A program made the position numbers and the translations under genes. A DNA stretch of 34,539 nucleotides from Anaerolineales bacterium. GTDB taxonomy: Bacteria; Chloroflexota; Anaerolineae; Anaerolineales; UBA6668. The DNA is taken from positions 1-34,539 of the forward strand of contig JAHDIM010000018.1 in NCBI GenBank assembly GCA_020630805.1. The letters are read 5' to 3'. Positions 1-8,268 of this stretch are shown one piece after another; position 1 is the first letter of the stretch, and each line of letters begins with the position of its first letter. The notes under the pieces are model-generated. The model had not been told where the DNA came from. It saw only the letters and a list, made by a program, of their open reading frames with translations, and did no database searches.

Positions 1-1323
1 ATGGAAAACTGTCTGATCAAAGATCCAGACATCAATGTGGTTTACACCATCAATGAACCAGCCGCGTTTGGTGCCTACACGGCGCTTGAAGCTGCTGGCC
101 GTGCAGATGATGTCCTGATTGTTTCAGTTGACGGTGGTTGTGCTGGTGTTGAAGGTGTGACGGACGGTCGCATTGCAGCAACCTCACAACAATATCCACT
201 GCGTATGGCAGCACTTGGTGTCGAAGCTGGGGCAACTTATGCAGCAACCGGTGAAGCACCATCTGGTTACACCGATACTGGCGTAACCTTGATTACGCAA
301 GACGGTAGCTATGAAGGCTCTGAAGACGCAGTCTTTGGGGTTGAAAACTGCTGGGGCGAGCCAAGCGAAGGTGCACTTGAAGCAGCGCAAGCTGTTGCTG
401 GTGGCGCTTCATTGGAAGGCGCTGAAGACTTGATCATTGGTCTGATCACCAAAACTGAAACCAACCCATTCTTTGTCAAGATGAAAGAAGGCGCCCAAGA
501 AATGGCAGACGAACTAGGTCTGACATTGATGACGGCTGCCGGTACGTTCGATGGCGACAACGAAAGCCAAGTGACAGCCATTGAAAACATGGTTGCTGCT
601 GGTGCAAGCGGCATTCTAATCACGCCTAGTGACACGGCTGCAATTGTTCCAGCAATTGAAAAGGCCCGTGAAGCTGGTGTCATCGTAATTGCCCTTGATA
701 CCCCAACTGACCCAGAAGATGCTACTGACGCACTTTACGCAACCGACAATTTCAAAGCCGGTATTTTGATTGGCGAATATGCGCGGGCAGCTATGGGTGA
801 CGACGAAGTCAAGATTGCACTGTTGAACTTGGCGCCTGGCATTACCGTTGGTCAACTGCGCCGCGATGGCTTTGTACAAGGCTATGGCATTGAAGATGGC
901 GACCCACAAATTGTGTGTGAAGAAGACACCCGTGGTGACCAAGCACTCGGTCAAACCGCAATGGAAAACTGTCTGATCAAAGATCCAGATATCAATGTGG
1001 TTTACACCATCAATGAACCAGCTGCATTTGGCGCTTATACCGCATTAGAAGCTGCTGGTCGTGAAGACGATGTACTCATCGTTTCCGTTGACGGTGGCTG
1101 TGCTGGTGTTCGTGGTGTGGTCGATGGCCAAATTGCCGCGACTTCACAACAATATCCGCTGCGCATGGCATCCCTTGGTGTAGAAACCATTGCGATTGCT
1201 GCGCTAGGTGGCGATGTTCCCTCTGGTTATACCGACACTGGTGTGACATTGATTGCTGCTGAAGCGGTCGATGGCATTGACAGTGAAGGGCTAGATTTCG
1301 GTCTAGACAACTGCTGGGGCGAA
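1..1323 (+). repeat. Intragenic tandem duplication, 960-bp period (1-351 versus 961-1323)
   Basis: Bases 1-60 and 961-1020 differ at a single position. The following 60 bases differ at about 15 positions, nearly all synonymous. The duplication is therefore old overall, but its first 60 bases have been homogenised or mis-joined. It encodes the two binding-protein domains. Confidence 0.85.
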
Positions 1324-1326
1324 TAG
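1..1326 (+). CDS. Tandem double-domain sugar-binding protein of an ABC transporter (5' partial)
   Basis: Extracytoplasmic binding protein of the ribose/fructose type (Peripla_BP_4 fold), which delivers a sugar to the permease and ATPase encoded next. The visible 441 residues hold the C-terminal third of one binding domain (about 1-117), a linker rich in Ala, Gly and Glu (about 118-140), and a second, complete domain (about 141-441). Residues 1-117 align with 321-437 at an offset of exactly 320 residues, and both copies end in NCWGE. The methionine at base 1 is internal: the same MENCLIKDP occurs inside copy 2 at residue 321. The gene therefore begins upstream of the window, where a signal peptide should lie. 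Motifs such as TNPFF and ITPSDTAAIVPAI fit the family. The substrate is inferred to be fructose or a similar sugar from the downstream kinase. Confidence 0.85.
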   Translation: MENCLIKDPDINVVYTINEPAAFGAYTALEAAGRADDVLIVSVDGGCAGVEGVTDGRIAATSQQYPLRMAALGVEAGATYAATGEAPSGYTDTGVTLITQDGSYEGSEDAVFGVENCWGEPSEGALEAAQAVAGGASLEGAEDLIIGLITKTETNPFFVKMKEGAQEMADELGLTLMTAAGTFDGDNESQVTAIENMVAAGASGILITPSDTAAIVPAIEKAREAGVIVIALDTPTDPEDATDALYATDNFKAGILIGEYARAAMGDDEVKIALLNLAPGITVGQLRRDGFVQGYGIEDGDPQIVCEEDTRGDQALGQTAMENCLIKDPDINVVYTINEPAAFGAYTALEAAGREDDVLIVSVDGGCAGVRGVVDGQIAATSQQYPLRMASLGVETIAIAALGGDVPSGYTDTGVTLIAAEAVDGIDSEGLDFGLDNCWGE

Positions 1327-1338
1327 TCCTGCTGACTG

Positions 1339-1374
1339 TGAAAGGTGCTGCCTGTAAGCGGCCAGCACCTTTCA
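1339..1374 (+). terminator. Intercistronic hairpin between binding protein and permease genes
   Basis: A perfect 12-bp stem (TGAAAGGTGCTG paired with CAGCACCTTTCA) closes a 12-nt loop just after the binding-protein stop codon. No T-run follows, so it is more likely a 3'-end stabilising or partial-termination hairpin than a full terminator. Such elements commonly let the binding protein be made in excess over permease and ATPase. The effect on expression is inference. Confidence 0.6.
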
Positions 1375-1463
1375 ATGAGTTGGAATTAGTGAGCAGTAGC
1401 CTCCCATTGCTGCTCACTGCTTTCAGCTTATTGAAACGTATTTGAGAGAGGAATAAATTACAA

Positions 1464-2474
1464 ATGAGCTCAGAATCTAGTTCAGCAAATACTTCTTTGC
1501 TAAGCAAACTCAGTGCGCCAAGCGTCGGGCCTTTAGTGGCACTGTTGCTGGCCTGTGCATTTTTTGCCTCGCAGAGTGATCGTTTTTTGTCGGGAACAAA
1601 CTTCTCGCTGATTGTGCAGCAAGTAATGGTGGTAGGCACATTGGCAATTGGCCAAACGCTAATCATTTTGACGGCCGGGATTGACCTGTCAAACGGAATG
1701 ATTATGGCCTTTAGCCAAGTGGTGATGGCCTTGCTGTATATGAATAATGGTGTGCCAGCACCAGCTGCAATTGCAATTGGTCTGTTGGTGGGGGGCTTGT
1801 TTGGCTTGCTAAATGGCTTGCTGGTGACTAGGTTGAAACTTCCGCCATTTATTGTCACACTTGGCATGTTCAACATTGGCTTTGCGCTAACGCGTATTTA
1901 TACGGTTACCACCGTTCGCATGACCGACTCACCTTGGCACGTGTTCTTTGGCAGAACGTTTACTGTTGGCGGTACGCTTGTCGATGGCGTGAAAGAAGGG
2001 GGGACAAAATTCAATTATGGGTCTGTCTTCTTACTCATCCTGTTCTTGTTGACGTGGTATGTCCTGACTCAGACGGCAGTTGGGCGACACATTTATGCCG
2101 TTGGGGATGACCCAGAGGCGGCGCGTTTGTCAGGAATTCGCACAGACCGATTATTGACTTGGGTATACACGTCAGCCGGCGTGTTTTATGCGATTGCCGG
2201 CCTATTGCTGATTGCGCGCACCGGCGTTGCAGATCCGCAAGCTGGGCAGAACGCTAATCTTGAAAGTATTACAGCGGTTGTGCTAGGTGGTACGAGCTTG
2301 TTTGGGGGGCGTGGCAACATCATTGGGACGCTCATTGGCGCACTGATTGTGGGGATCTTTCGCAATGGTCTGACGCTGATGGGGGTCCCTTCCATTTACC
2401 AATGGCTGATTACCGGTCTACTCGTTATTCTGGCCGTCTCAGTTGACCAGTTGACCCAACGGAGACGTGCATAA
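1464..2474 (+). CDS. Sugar ABC transporter permease (FrcC/RbsC type)
   Basis: Inner-membrane permease of the BPD_transp_2 (RbsC/FrcC) family, 336 residues, the usual length. Hydrophobic segments run through the whole protein after a short polar N-terminus (MSSESSSANTSLLSKL). Family-typical stretches are GQTLIILTAGIDLS near the first third and AVVLGGTSLFGGRGNIIGT near the C-terminus. It forms the membrane channel that works with the upstream binding protein and the downstream ATPase. A purine-rich GAGAGGAA lies about 14 bases before the ATG. The stop codon overlaps the start of the ATPase gene (TAATG), which implies translational coupling. The family is confident; the exact sugar is not readable from sequence. 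Confidence 0.9.
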   Translation: MSSESSSANTSLLSKLSAPSVGPLVALLLACAFFASQSDRFLSGTNFSLIVQQVMVVGTLAIGQTLIILTAGIDLSNGMIMAFSQVVMALLYMNNGVPAPAAIAIGLLVGGLFGLLNGLLVTRLKLPPFIVTLGMFNIGFALTRIYTVTTVRMTDSPWHVFFGRTFTVGGTLVDGVKEGGTKFNYGSVFLLILFLLTWYVLTQTAVGRHIYAVGDDPEAARLSGIRTDRLLTWVYTSAGVFYAIAGLLLIARTGVADPQAGQNANLESITAVVLGGTSLFGGRGNIIGTLIGALIVGIFRNGLTLMGVPSIYQWLITGLLVILAVSVDQLTQRRRA

Positions 2475-3229
2475 TGACAACCCCAGTTATTTCTGCAAAA
2501 GGATTAGTCAAGCGTTATGGGAACGTCACAGCCCTAGATGGCGCAGATTTTGATCTAATGCCGGGTGAAATTAAAGCCATCATTGGTGACAATGGCGCTG
2601 GAAAATCAACATTGATTAAGGCGCTTTCGGGAGCGTTGACGCCAGACGAAGGTCAAATTTATGTCAATGGTGAGCCGGTGACGTTGCGTTCACCGTTGGA
2701 TGCGAGAGCCTATGGTATTGAGACAGTTTATCAAAACTTGGCGGTTTCTCCGGCTCTGAATATTGTTGAAAATCTGTTTCTTGGCCGTGAGATTAGACGC
2801 CCCGGTGTGCTAGGTTCTGTGTTCCGCATGCTAGATAAAAAGCGCATGCTAAAAGATGCAACCGACTATATGTCTGACTTGAAGTTTCGTATTCAGTCAA
2901 TGACACAGGCCGTGGAAACATTGTCTGGTGGTCAACGGCAAGGTGTTGCTGTTGCCCGCTCTGCTGCATTTGCTAAAAATGTTGTCATTATGGATGAACC
3001 AACGGCTGCCTTAGGCGTCAAAGAGTCTGGCATGGTGTTAGACCTCATTCGCAAGATCCGCGACCGTGGGTTGCCAGTCATCATTATTAGCCACAATATG
3101 CCGCACGTGTTCGAAATTGCAGACCGGATTCATATTCAACGACTTGGTAAACGGGCAACCGTTGTCAAGCCAGGTGAGATTGACATGTCCGATGCTGTTG
3201 CAATTATGACGGGTGCAAAAGAGGTCTAG
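2474..3229 (+). CDS. Sugar ABC transporter ATP-binding protein (FrcA type, single ABC domain)
   Basis: Cytoplasmic ATPase that powers the upstream permease. At 251 residues it has one ABC domain, unlike RbsA/XylG-type proteins that carry two (about 500 residues). This matches the FrcA fructose-transporter subclass. Walker A is GDNGAGKST (about residues 38-46), the signature is LSGGQRQGVAVARS, Walker B is VVIMDEPTAAL, and the switch histidine lies in IIISHNM. Its ATG overlaps the permease stop by one base, and its stop precedes the ROK kinase start by six bases. All four genes therefore look like one transcription unit. Confidence 0.92.
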   Translation: MTTPVISAKGLVKRYGNVTALDGADFDLMPGEIKAIIGDNGAGKSTLIKALSGALTPDEGQIYVNGEPVTLRSPLDARAYGIETVYQNLAVSPALNIVENLFLGREIRRPGVLGSVFRMLDKKRMLKDATDYMSDLKFRIQSMTQAVETLSGGQRQGVAVARSAAFAKNVVIMDEPTAALGVKESGMVLDLIRKIRDRGLPVIIISHNMPHVFEIADRIHIQRLGKRATVVKPGEIDMSDAVAIMTGAKEV

Positions 3230-3235
3230 TAGGGG

Positions 3236-4141
3236 ATGGCTTCGGATACCTATTATGGTGCAATTGAGGCGGGCGGCACCAAGTTTGTCTGTGCTGTTGG
3301 CGCTGGTCCACATGCTGTGGACGCCCAAATTCGGATCCCGACGACAACGCCGTCCGAAACTTTTCAAGCGGTCGTTGACTTCTTCCGTAGTCATACAGCA
3401 GGTCGGCGTTTAGATGCAATTGGCATCGCGTCATTTGGACCAATTGATCTCAATCCGGGGTCTGAGACCTATGGTTACATTACCAGCACACCTAAACCGG
3501 GCTGGAAAAATGCCAACTTTGTGGGCACCATTCGCAATGCATTTGATGTACCAATTGGCTTCGATACTGATGTCAATGGTGCCGTCTTGGCTGAACATAA
3601 GTGGGGCGCGGCCCAAGACGTCAATAGCGCAGTGTATTACACCATTGGAACCGGCATTGGCGGGGGTGGAATTGCCAATGGTCAATTGCTGCATGGCCTT
3701 ATGCATCCTGAAATGGGGCATATGCGCTTGAAAATTTCAGACGATGAAGTAGACGGGTTCAATGGGGCGTGCCCATATCATGGCAATTGCTTTGAGGGGT
3801 TAGCGTCAGGGCCTGCTATGCAGGCGCGCTGGCAAACGCCAGCAGAACAGCTTCCGATTGGGCATCCAGCTTGGACGCTTGAGGCTGGTTATATTGCGCA
3901 GGCCATGGTCAATACGGCTTGTATTCTTTCGCCCGAACGTATTATTCTGGGTGGTGGTGTAATGCAACAAGAGCATTTGTTCCCAATGGTGCATAAGCAG
4001 TTTATGGACACAATGCAAGGTTACATTGCCTCAGTTTCAAGCGCAGCAGCGGTTGAAAATTACATTGTTGCACCCGGTATGGGTGACTTAGTGGGGCTTG
4101 GGGCTGGCTTTGCGCTGGCCGAGGCTGCACTACTTATCTGA
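3236..4141 (+). CDS. ROK-family sugar kinase, probable fructokinase
   Basis: Cytoplasmic ATP-dependent sugar kinase of the ROK family, 301 residues. The N-terminal phosphate-binding motif IEAGGTKF (about 9-16) and TTPSETFQAVVDFF resemble the bacterial fructokinase branch (B. subtilis YdhR/GmuE type). The ROK signature region YTIGTGIGGGGIANG is present, followed by HPEMGHMRL and a zinc-site-like CPYHGNCFEGLASGPA. The gene follows the transporter ATPase by six bases, so it probably phosphorylates the imported sugar on entry, giving fructose 6-phosphate if the substrate is fructose. GGGG lies just two bases before the ATG, a tight spacing. Specificity (fructose, mannose or another hexose) is inferred from similarity and context. 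Confidence 0.85.
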   Translation: MASDTYYGAIEAGGTKFVCAVGAGPHAVDAQIRIPTTTPSETFQAVVDFFRSHTAGRRLDAIGIASFGPIDLNPGSETYGYITSTPKPGWKNANFVGTIRNAFDVPIGFDTDVNGAVLAEHKWGAAQDVNSAVYYTIGTGIGGGGIANGQLLHGLMHPEMGHMRLKISDDEVDGFNGACPYHGNCFEGLASGPAMQARWQTPAEQLPIGHPAWTLEAGYIAQAMVNTACILSPERIILGGGVMQQEHLFPMVHKQFMDTMQGYIASVSSAAAVENYIVAPGMGDLVGLGAGFALAEAALLI

Positions 4142-4152
4142 TTGCTCGTTTT

Positions 4153-4178
4153 TCTGTGAATACTTCAATGTTCACAGA
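4153..4178 (+). terminator. Possible weak terminator hairpin after the sugar kinase gene
   Basis: A perfect 8-bp inverted repeat (TCTGTGAA / TTCACAGA) with a 10-nt loop lies 11 bases after the kinase stop codon. It is followed by a pyrimidine-rich stretch (TTCTTCTTCTCCTCC) rather than a pure T-run. It may end the sugar-uptake operon. Confidence 0.4.
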
Positions 4179-4204
4179 TGCGTTCTTCTTCTCCTCCATG
4201 TGTG

Positions 4205-4230
4205 ATAGCGCAGTTGAATAGCTGCGCTAT
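4205..4230. other. Inverted repeat upstream of the riboflavin-kinase-like gene
   Basis: A perfect 9-bp dyad, ATAGCGCAG / CTGCGCTAT, with an 8-nt spacer sits 46 bases before the next ATG. It could be a second hairpin of the terminator region or an operator. The sequence alone does not decide. Confidence 0.35.
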
Positions 4231-4263
4231 TGCGCGGATGAGAGCGTTTGAATGGATGTCGAC

Positions 4264-4269
4264 TAAAAT
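4264..4269 (+). promoter_or_regulatory. Candidate -10 box (TAAAAT) very close to the next start codon
   Basis: TAAAAT ends six bases before the ATG at 4276. If used, transcription would begin at or near the A of the ATG and give a leaderless mRNA. No good -35 element is visible at 16-18 bases, and no Shine-Dalgarno sequence precedes the ATG. Weak evidence. Confidence 0.25.
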
Positions 4270-4275
4270 AGAGTT

Positions 4276-4740
4276 ATGGACTGGACTTCAATTTCAGGAA
4301 AAATTGTGCAAGGCTATGGCGTTGCGTCTGGAAAAAGCGCGACAACCATTTATCCTGCTGGGTCTATTGCAATGCAAGCTCCTTACTTCAAAGCATTGGG
4401 GCTAGATTTGGAAGGTTACTTCATGGGGACAATCAACGTGTCGGTTGCTCCGGTGGAAGTTGTTGGCGTAAACGCCGCAATGTGCTTCCCAGATGTCGTC
4501 TGGACTTCTATTCATGGGTCAGAAACCTTTTCGTTTTCGCCTTGTAAGCTGCAATATGCTGAATTGGAATGTGAGGCACTTGTGTATTGGCCGCATCCTG
4601 AAACAAAACCAGCCCATGTCCAAGAGATTACTATTCTTGAAATTATTGCACCGCCAATTCCCAATTTGGAATACGGCGATTCTGTGACGCTAAGTGTCAA
4701 TCTCAACGAGATTATTTTGAAAAATTTGCCTAAGGCTTAG
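4276..4740 (+). CDS. CTP-dependent riboflavin kinase-like protein
   Basis: Small protein of 154 residues. From memory of archaeal RibK (M. jannaschii MJ0056), the layout matches: an N-terminal strand-glycine segment (SGKIVQGYGVASG), then LGLDLEGYFMGTINVSV, whose GTIN corresponds to the GTLN that binds Mg2+ and nucleotide, and a C-terminal EIIAPPIPNLEYGDSVTL matching the archaeal EIIAP...L.DGD.V motif. That enzyme converts riboflavin to FMN using CTP. No membrane segment or signal peptide is visible. It lies alone between the sugar operon and the signalling operon, five bases before the next start. It may be a true bacterial riboflavin kinase, or a relative with another substrate. The fold assignment is fairly likely; the activity is unproven. 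Confidence 0.6.
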   Translation: MDWTSISGKIVQGYGVASGKSATTIYPAGSIAMQAPYFKALGLDLEGYFMGTINVSVAPVEVVGVNAAMCFPDVVWTSIHGSETFSFSPCKLQYAELECEALVYWPHPETKPAHVQEITILEIIAPPIPNLEYGDSVTLSVNLNEIILKNLPKA

Positions 4741-4745
4741 TTGAT

Positions 4746-5918
4746 GTGGTTAAGCCGGTAGTTGTTCCTACGCAAGACGAGCTTGATCTCGCGCAATATA
4801 GTGTTCTGATTGTGGATGATGCGCCCATTAACTTGGGCGTACTTGTGCAATTTCTGGAGAGCTACGGCTTAGGGATTCGCGTTGCGCGCAGTGGGGAAAG
4901 TGCCTTGCGGCGGGCGCACTATGATCCGCCAGACATTATTTTGCTGGATGTCCTCATGCCCGGCATTGATGGGTTTGAAACATGCCTGCAGCTCAAAGCG
5001 AACGCAGACACCGCTGACATTCCAGTGATCTTTATGACGTCACTAGGTGAGGTCGAAGATAAAGTGCGTGGTTTTGAAGTTGGTGCGGTTGACTATGTTA
5101 CAAAACCGTTACATCATGAAGAGGTGCTCGCTAGGGTCACAACCCACCTCCAACTCCGGCGGCTGACGAAAATGCTGCAAAGCGAAAAGCAACAGTTGCA
5201 GGTAACAACCGAACAAGAAAAAGCCCGGCTTTTTGATGCGGTTAAGCAACAGCGCGAACAGTTACGAACGCTGAATACGCGTTTGAATGAACTGAAGGAA
5301 TTTGAGTATCAGCAAATTGCGCGCGAATTGCATGACGAACTTGGGCAAACGCTCACTGCAATTCAAATCAATCTGTCTGCCATCCGCAAAGATGTCAACG
5401 GGCATCTGTCACCTAAAGGTGAAGATCGTCTGGCCGAAACTGAAACACTCACGTCTCAAACCCTAGAACAAATTAGAGAGCTATCGTTGAGCCTACGTCC
5501 GCCTATGTTGGATGATCTGGGGCTGGTGCCAACGCTGCGCTGGTATATCAAACGATTTGGCGCGCGACTAGATATCAAGGCTGGCTTTACGACGAGTGGC
5601 GTTGTAACCCGTTTGGCGAGCGAGATGGAAACCCATCTCTATCGGATTGTGCAGGAAGCGCTAACGAACGTTGCGAAGCATGCTCAGGCGCGTAACGCAG
5701 ATGTAAAACTTACATTTCTGAACAACAGAATTAGACTTGCTATTCAAGATGACGGTGTTGGGTTTGACCCGTCTAAGTTGCATCTCAAATCTTCATTGCA
5801 GAATAGTGGCGCTGGGTTATTAGGCATTCGAGAACGGGTGCATTTACTAGGCGGTGAATTAGAGATTAAGTCTACGCCGAACACTGGTACGCTATTGAAC
5901 ATCGAGGCGTCTGTGTGA
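4746..5918 (+). CDS. Receiver-domain-fused histidine kinase (HisKA_3/NarX-DegS type)
   Basis: Soluble 390-residue protein without membrane segments. Residues about 18-135 form a CheY-like receiver with phospho-acceptor Asp68 (LLDVLMPGIDG) and Lys120 (YVTKPL). A helical linker (about 136-188) precedes a HisKA_3 dimerisation and phosphotransfer region with His196 (ARELHDELGQT), then a HATPase domain with N-box QEALTNVAKHA, DDGVGFDP and GAGLLGIRER. HisKA_3 kinases phosphorylate NarL/FixJ regulators, and one follows immediately, overlapping through GTGA. The receiver suggests this kinase is itself controlled by an upstream phosphodonor, most simply the transmembrane kinase at 8268. The start is GTG; the ATG two bases earlier is out of frame. 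Confidence 0.9.
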   Translation: MVKPVVVPTQDELDLAQYSVLIVDDAPINLGVLVQFLESYGLGIRVARSGESALRRAHYDPPDIILLDVLMPGIDGFETCLQLKANADTADIPVIFMTSLGEVEDKVRGFEVGAVDYVTKPLHHEEVLARVTTHLQLRRLTKMLQSEKQQLQVTTEQEKARLFDAVKQQREQLRTLNTRLNELKEFEYQQIARELHDELGQTLTAIQINLSAIRKDVNGHLSPKGEDRLAETETLTSQTLEQIRELSLSLRPPMLDDLGLVPTLRWYIKRFGARLDIKAGFTTSGVVTRLASEMETHLYRIVQEALTNVAKHAQARNADVKLTFLNNRIRLAIQDDGVGFDPSKLHLKSSLQNSGAGLLGIRERVHLLGGELEIKSTPNTGTLLNIEASV

Positions 5919-6574
5919 GTACCCCAATTAAGGTCCTGTTAGCAGAAGATCATGTACTTGTGCGCAAAGGGATCTATTCACTACTATCCGAGCATGCCGA
6001 TATTGAGATTGTTGCCGAAGCAAGCAATGGATTTGAAGCAATTGCAGCAGTGAACGACCATCAGCCTGACGTGGTGGTCATGGACATCAAGATGCCTGAA
6101 CTCAATGGCTTAGAGGCTAGTCGGCAATTACGTAAACTGCACCCCAATTTGAAGATCTTGGCCTTGACGATGTACACCAATGAAGAATATGTCCGCCAAA
6201 TGCTGTCTAGCGGCGTTTCTGGATACGTGGTCAAACAGTCTATTCCAGATGAATTGATCAACGCGATCCGGGCAGTGTATTCTGGAAATGCTTTCCTCAG
6301 TCCCTCAATTTCGCGCAACATTATTGACGAATACCTTTCCAACACGTCTGAGCAGACCCAAACAGATGGGTACGATCGTCTTACGGACCGCGAGCGGGAA
6401 GTGTTGCAGCTTTTAGTGGAAGGTCATGCACCGCGTGAAATTGCTGAAAAGCTTGTCATTAGCCCAAAAACGGTTGGGGTGCATCGTACCAACTTAATGG
6501 AAAAACTCGGTGCCGATAGCCTCCCAGCCTTAGTCAAATATGCTATTCGGAAGGGCATAATTAGCTTAGACTAA
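5915..6574 (+). CDS. NarL/FixJ-family response regulator
   Basis: Transcription factor of 219 residues: receiver domain (about 5-120) with Asp57 ([13 protein letters not shown]) and a C-terminal LuxR-type helix-turn-helix (about 152-215, [22 protein letters not shown], then [16 protein letters not shown]). It is the expected partner of the HisKA_3 kinase encoded directly upstream. The GTG start overlaps that gene's TGA (GTGA), and its own TAA overlaps the ATG of the next gene. Its targets are not identifiable here; the sugar-uptake operon upstream is a reasonable guess only. Confidence 0.92.
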   Translation: MSTPIKVLLAEDHVLVRKGIYSLLSEHADIEIVAEASNGFEAIAAVNDHQPDVVVMDIKMPELNGLEASRQLRKLHPNLKILALTMYTNEEYVRQMLSSGVSGYVVKQSIPDELINAIRAVYSGNAFLSPSISRNIIDEYLSNTSEQTQTDGYDRLTDREREVLQLLVEGHAPREIAEKLVISPKTVGVHRTNLMEKLGADSLPALVKYAIRKGIISLD

Positions 6575-8268
6575 TGACCAAGTTGTATTGTGCCAGTCTG
6601 GCTTTGTTTATTGCCACAGCGTTAGTGGGCTGTCGCAGTGCGACTGAAGCTGTTAGCGTTTCGCCAATCCCTGTTACGACAACCCCAATTCCACAAGACA
6701 CAGCTGTTATTACGAGCGCTGAAGAGCGTGCATCTGTCGTTAAAGTTGGCGATGTACAACCGCCTACCATTACTACCCCCTGTGAGCCAAGTGAATGCCT
6801 GTTTGTAGGTCAAAAAGTCACCATTATTGTTAATGGATTAGATAGACAGATGCCCGAAAATAGCGCACTTAGACCAGGGCCAATAGTTGGCCCCTTGTAT
6901 GAAGTGAAAGCAGAGTTTGAAGCGGCAACAGGTGCAACTCTGGAAATTATTGAAAGCCCGTTAGACGAACACTTTACGGTCTTTATTACCGATCTCACCA
7001 CTGGGGCTGGGCGTTATGACGCCTCAATTGCTGGGGCATGGTGGCTTGGTGACTTGGTTTCTCAGGGCTTTATCCAAAGCTATGATGCCTACCTTGATGA
7101 CCCACGCTTCCCGAAATGGGATATTGACGACGTTCAATCTGCGCCGCGAACGCTCCTGCAATATGAAGGTCAAAATTATATGGTTGCAAACGATCACGAC
7201 GGCCAAGTCTTGTATTACCGTCGTGACTTGTTTGAAGATCCACAGCATCAAGACGCTTTTGCTGCATCCTTCGGCTATGCTTTAGACGTGCCACAAACAT
7301 GGTCGCAATTTAGAGATATCGCGAGTTATTTTGACGGCTTAGACCTGAATGGTGATGATGTCCCAGACGATGGATTAACCCTCCACTTGAAGGCTGGTCA
7401 ACAAGGCATGTTCCATTTCATGTCATTTTCTGCGCCTTATGTAATTGGGCCAGAAAATCCAACGTTATATTGGTTTGACCCCGACACCATGCTGCCACTT
7501 ATTGACAGTCCCGGCCATGTACGCGCATTAGAAGCGATGGTTGAGCTTGTCCAATTTGGACCAGAAGAAATGTTGACTTGGGACCTAGGCCAAAGCTGGG
7601 ATCACTTTCTACGCGGTGAAGCTGCAATTACCTTTACGTGGGGCGACTTAGGCGCATTGGCACAGCAAGAAGGGAGCCAAGTCAAAGGAAAAATTGGCAC
7701 GGCGCAATTGCCGGGCACAATGGAATACTATGATTTAACTACCCAACGTTGGGTCGCTACAGAAGCGCCAAACCAGGTGGGCAACACAACCGGTGGCTCT
7801 TGGGCGGGCGTAATTTCGCGCTTTTCCGATAATCCAGAAGCGACCTACTATTTGTTGGCAATGTTAGCCTCACGCGAAAAGTCGCTTGTCTATGCTGCAA
7901 GGGGTTGGGACGGTGTTGATCCTGGGCGTTTTAGCCATTATTTGCCGCCCAATGGAAACGCCGAACTCGAAAGTTACCTGTCCGCTGGTTGGGATGCAAC
8001 TGATATCCAGCAGTATTCCGATGCTTACTACACCACATTCAATAATCAACTACAGTTCCCTTACTTGCGTATTCCGGGGACATTTGGCTATTGGAGCGCA
8101 CTTGATATTCACTTGTTTGAGGCCCTAACCGAACAAATTTCCCCTGCCCAAGCCCTGTCTGAAACGGTCATCGATTTTAAAGAGCTGACAAATTTGCTCG
8201 GTCGTGATCAGCAAATTGATGTTTATCGGATTTCCCTCGGCTTGGAAGAAACTCCATCCCCTAATTGA
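6574..8268 (+). CDS. Extracellular solute-binding lipoprotein (family 1 type), probable sensor subunit
   Basis: Secreted lipoprotein of 564 residues. A signal peptide ends in lipobox LVGC with Cys20, followed by a low-complexity Ser/Thr/Pro linker. The body resembles family-1 solute-binding proteins for oligosaccharides: [12 protein letters not shown] early, a [11 protein letters not shown] loop typical of calcium-type insertions, and aromatic residues throughout. No permease or ATPase genes flank it. It sits between a response regulator and a transmembrane kinase and overlaps both by one base. Its likely job is therefore to present a bound ligand to the kinase at 8268, as ChvE does for VirA or LuxP for LuxQ. 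That role is inference from gene order. The ligand is unknown; a carbohydrate is likely. Confidence 0.85.
   Translation: MTKLYCASLALFIATALVGCRSATEAVSVSPIPVTTTPIPQDTAVITSAEERASVVKVGDVQPPTITTPCEPSECLFVGQKVTIIVNGLDRQMPENSALRPGPIVGPLYEVKAEFEAATGATLEIIESPLDEHFTVFITDLTTGAGRYDASIAGAWWLGDLVSQGFIQSYDAYLDDPRFPKWDIDDVQSAPRTLLQYEGQNYMVANDHDGQVLYYRRDLFEDPQHQDAFAASFGYALDVPQTWSQFRDIASYFDGLDLNGDDVPDDGLTLHLKAGQQGMFHFMSFSAPYVIGPENPTLYWFDPDTMLPLIDSPGHVRALEAMVELVQFGPEEMLTWDLGQSWDHFLRGEAAITFTWGDLGALAQQEGSQVKGKIGTAQLPGTMEYYDLTTQRWVATEAPNQVGNTTGGSWAGVISRFSDNPEATYYLLAMLASREKSLVYAARGWDGVDPGRFSHYLPPNGNAELESYLSAGWDATDIQQYSDAYYTTFNNQLQFPYLRIPGTFGYWSALDIHLFEALTEQISPAQALSETVIDFKELTNLLGRDQQIDVYRISLGLEETPSPN

Noticed and set aside
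1076-1876. 266-aa minus-strand ORF across the binding-protein end and permease start
   Set aside because: It is antisense to two clear genes, crosses their hairpin spacer, and has no recognisable domain; it is a shadow frame.
4204-4275. tRNA or small RNA gene in the gap after the sugar kinase
   Set aside because: Two short hairpins only; no cloverleaf or TTCGA-type arm was found.
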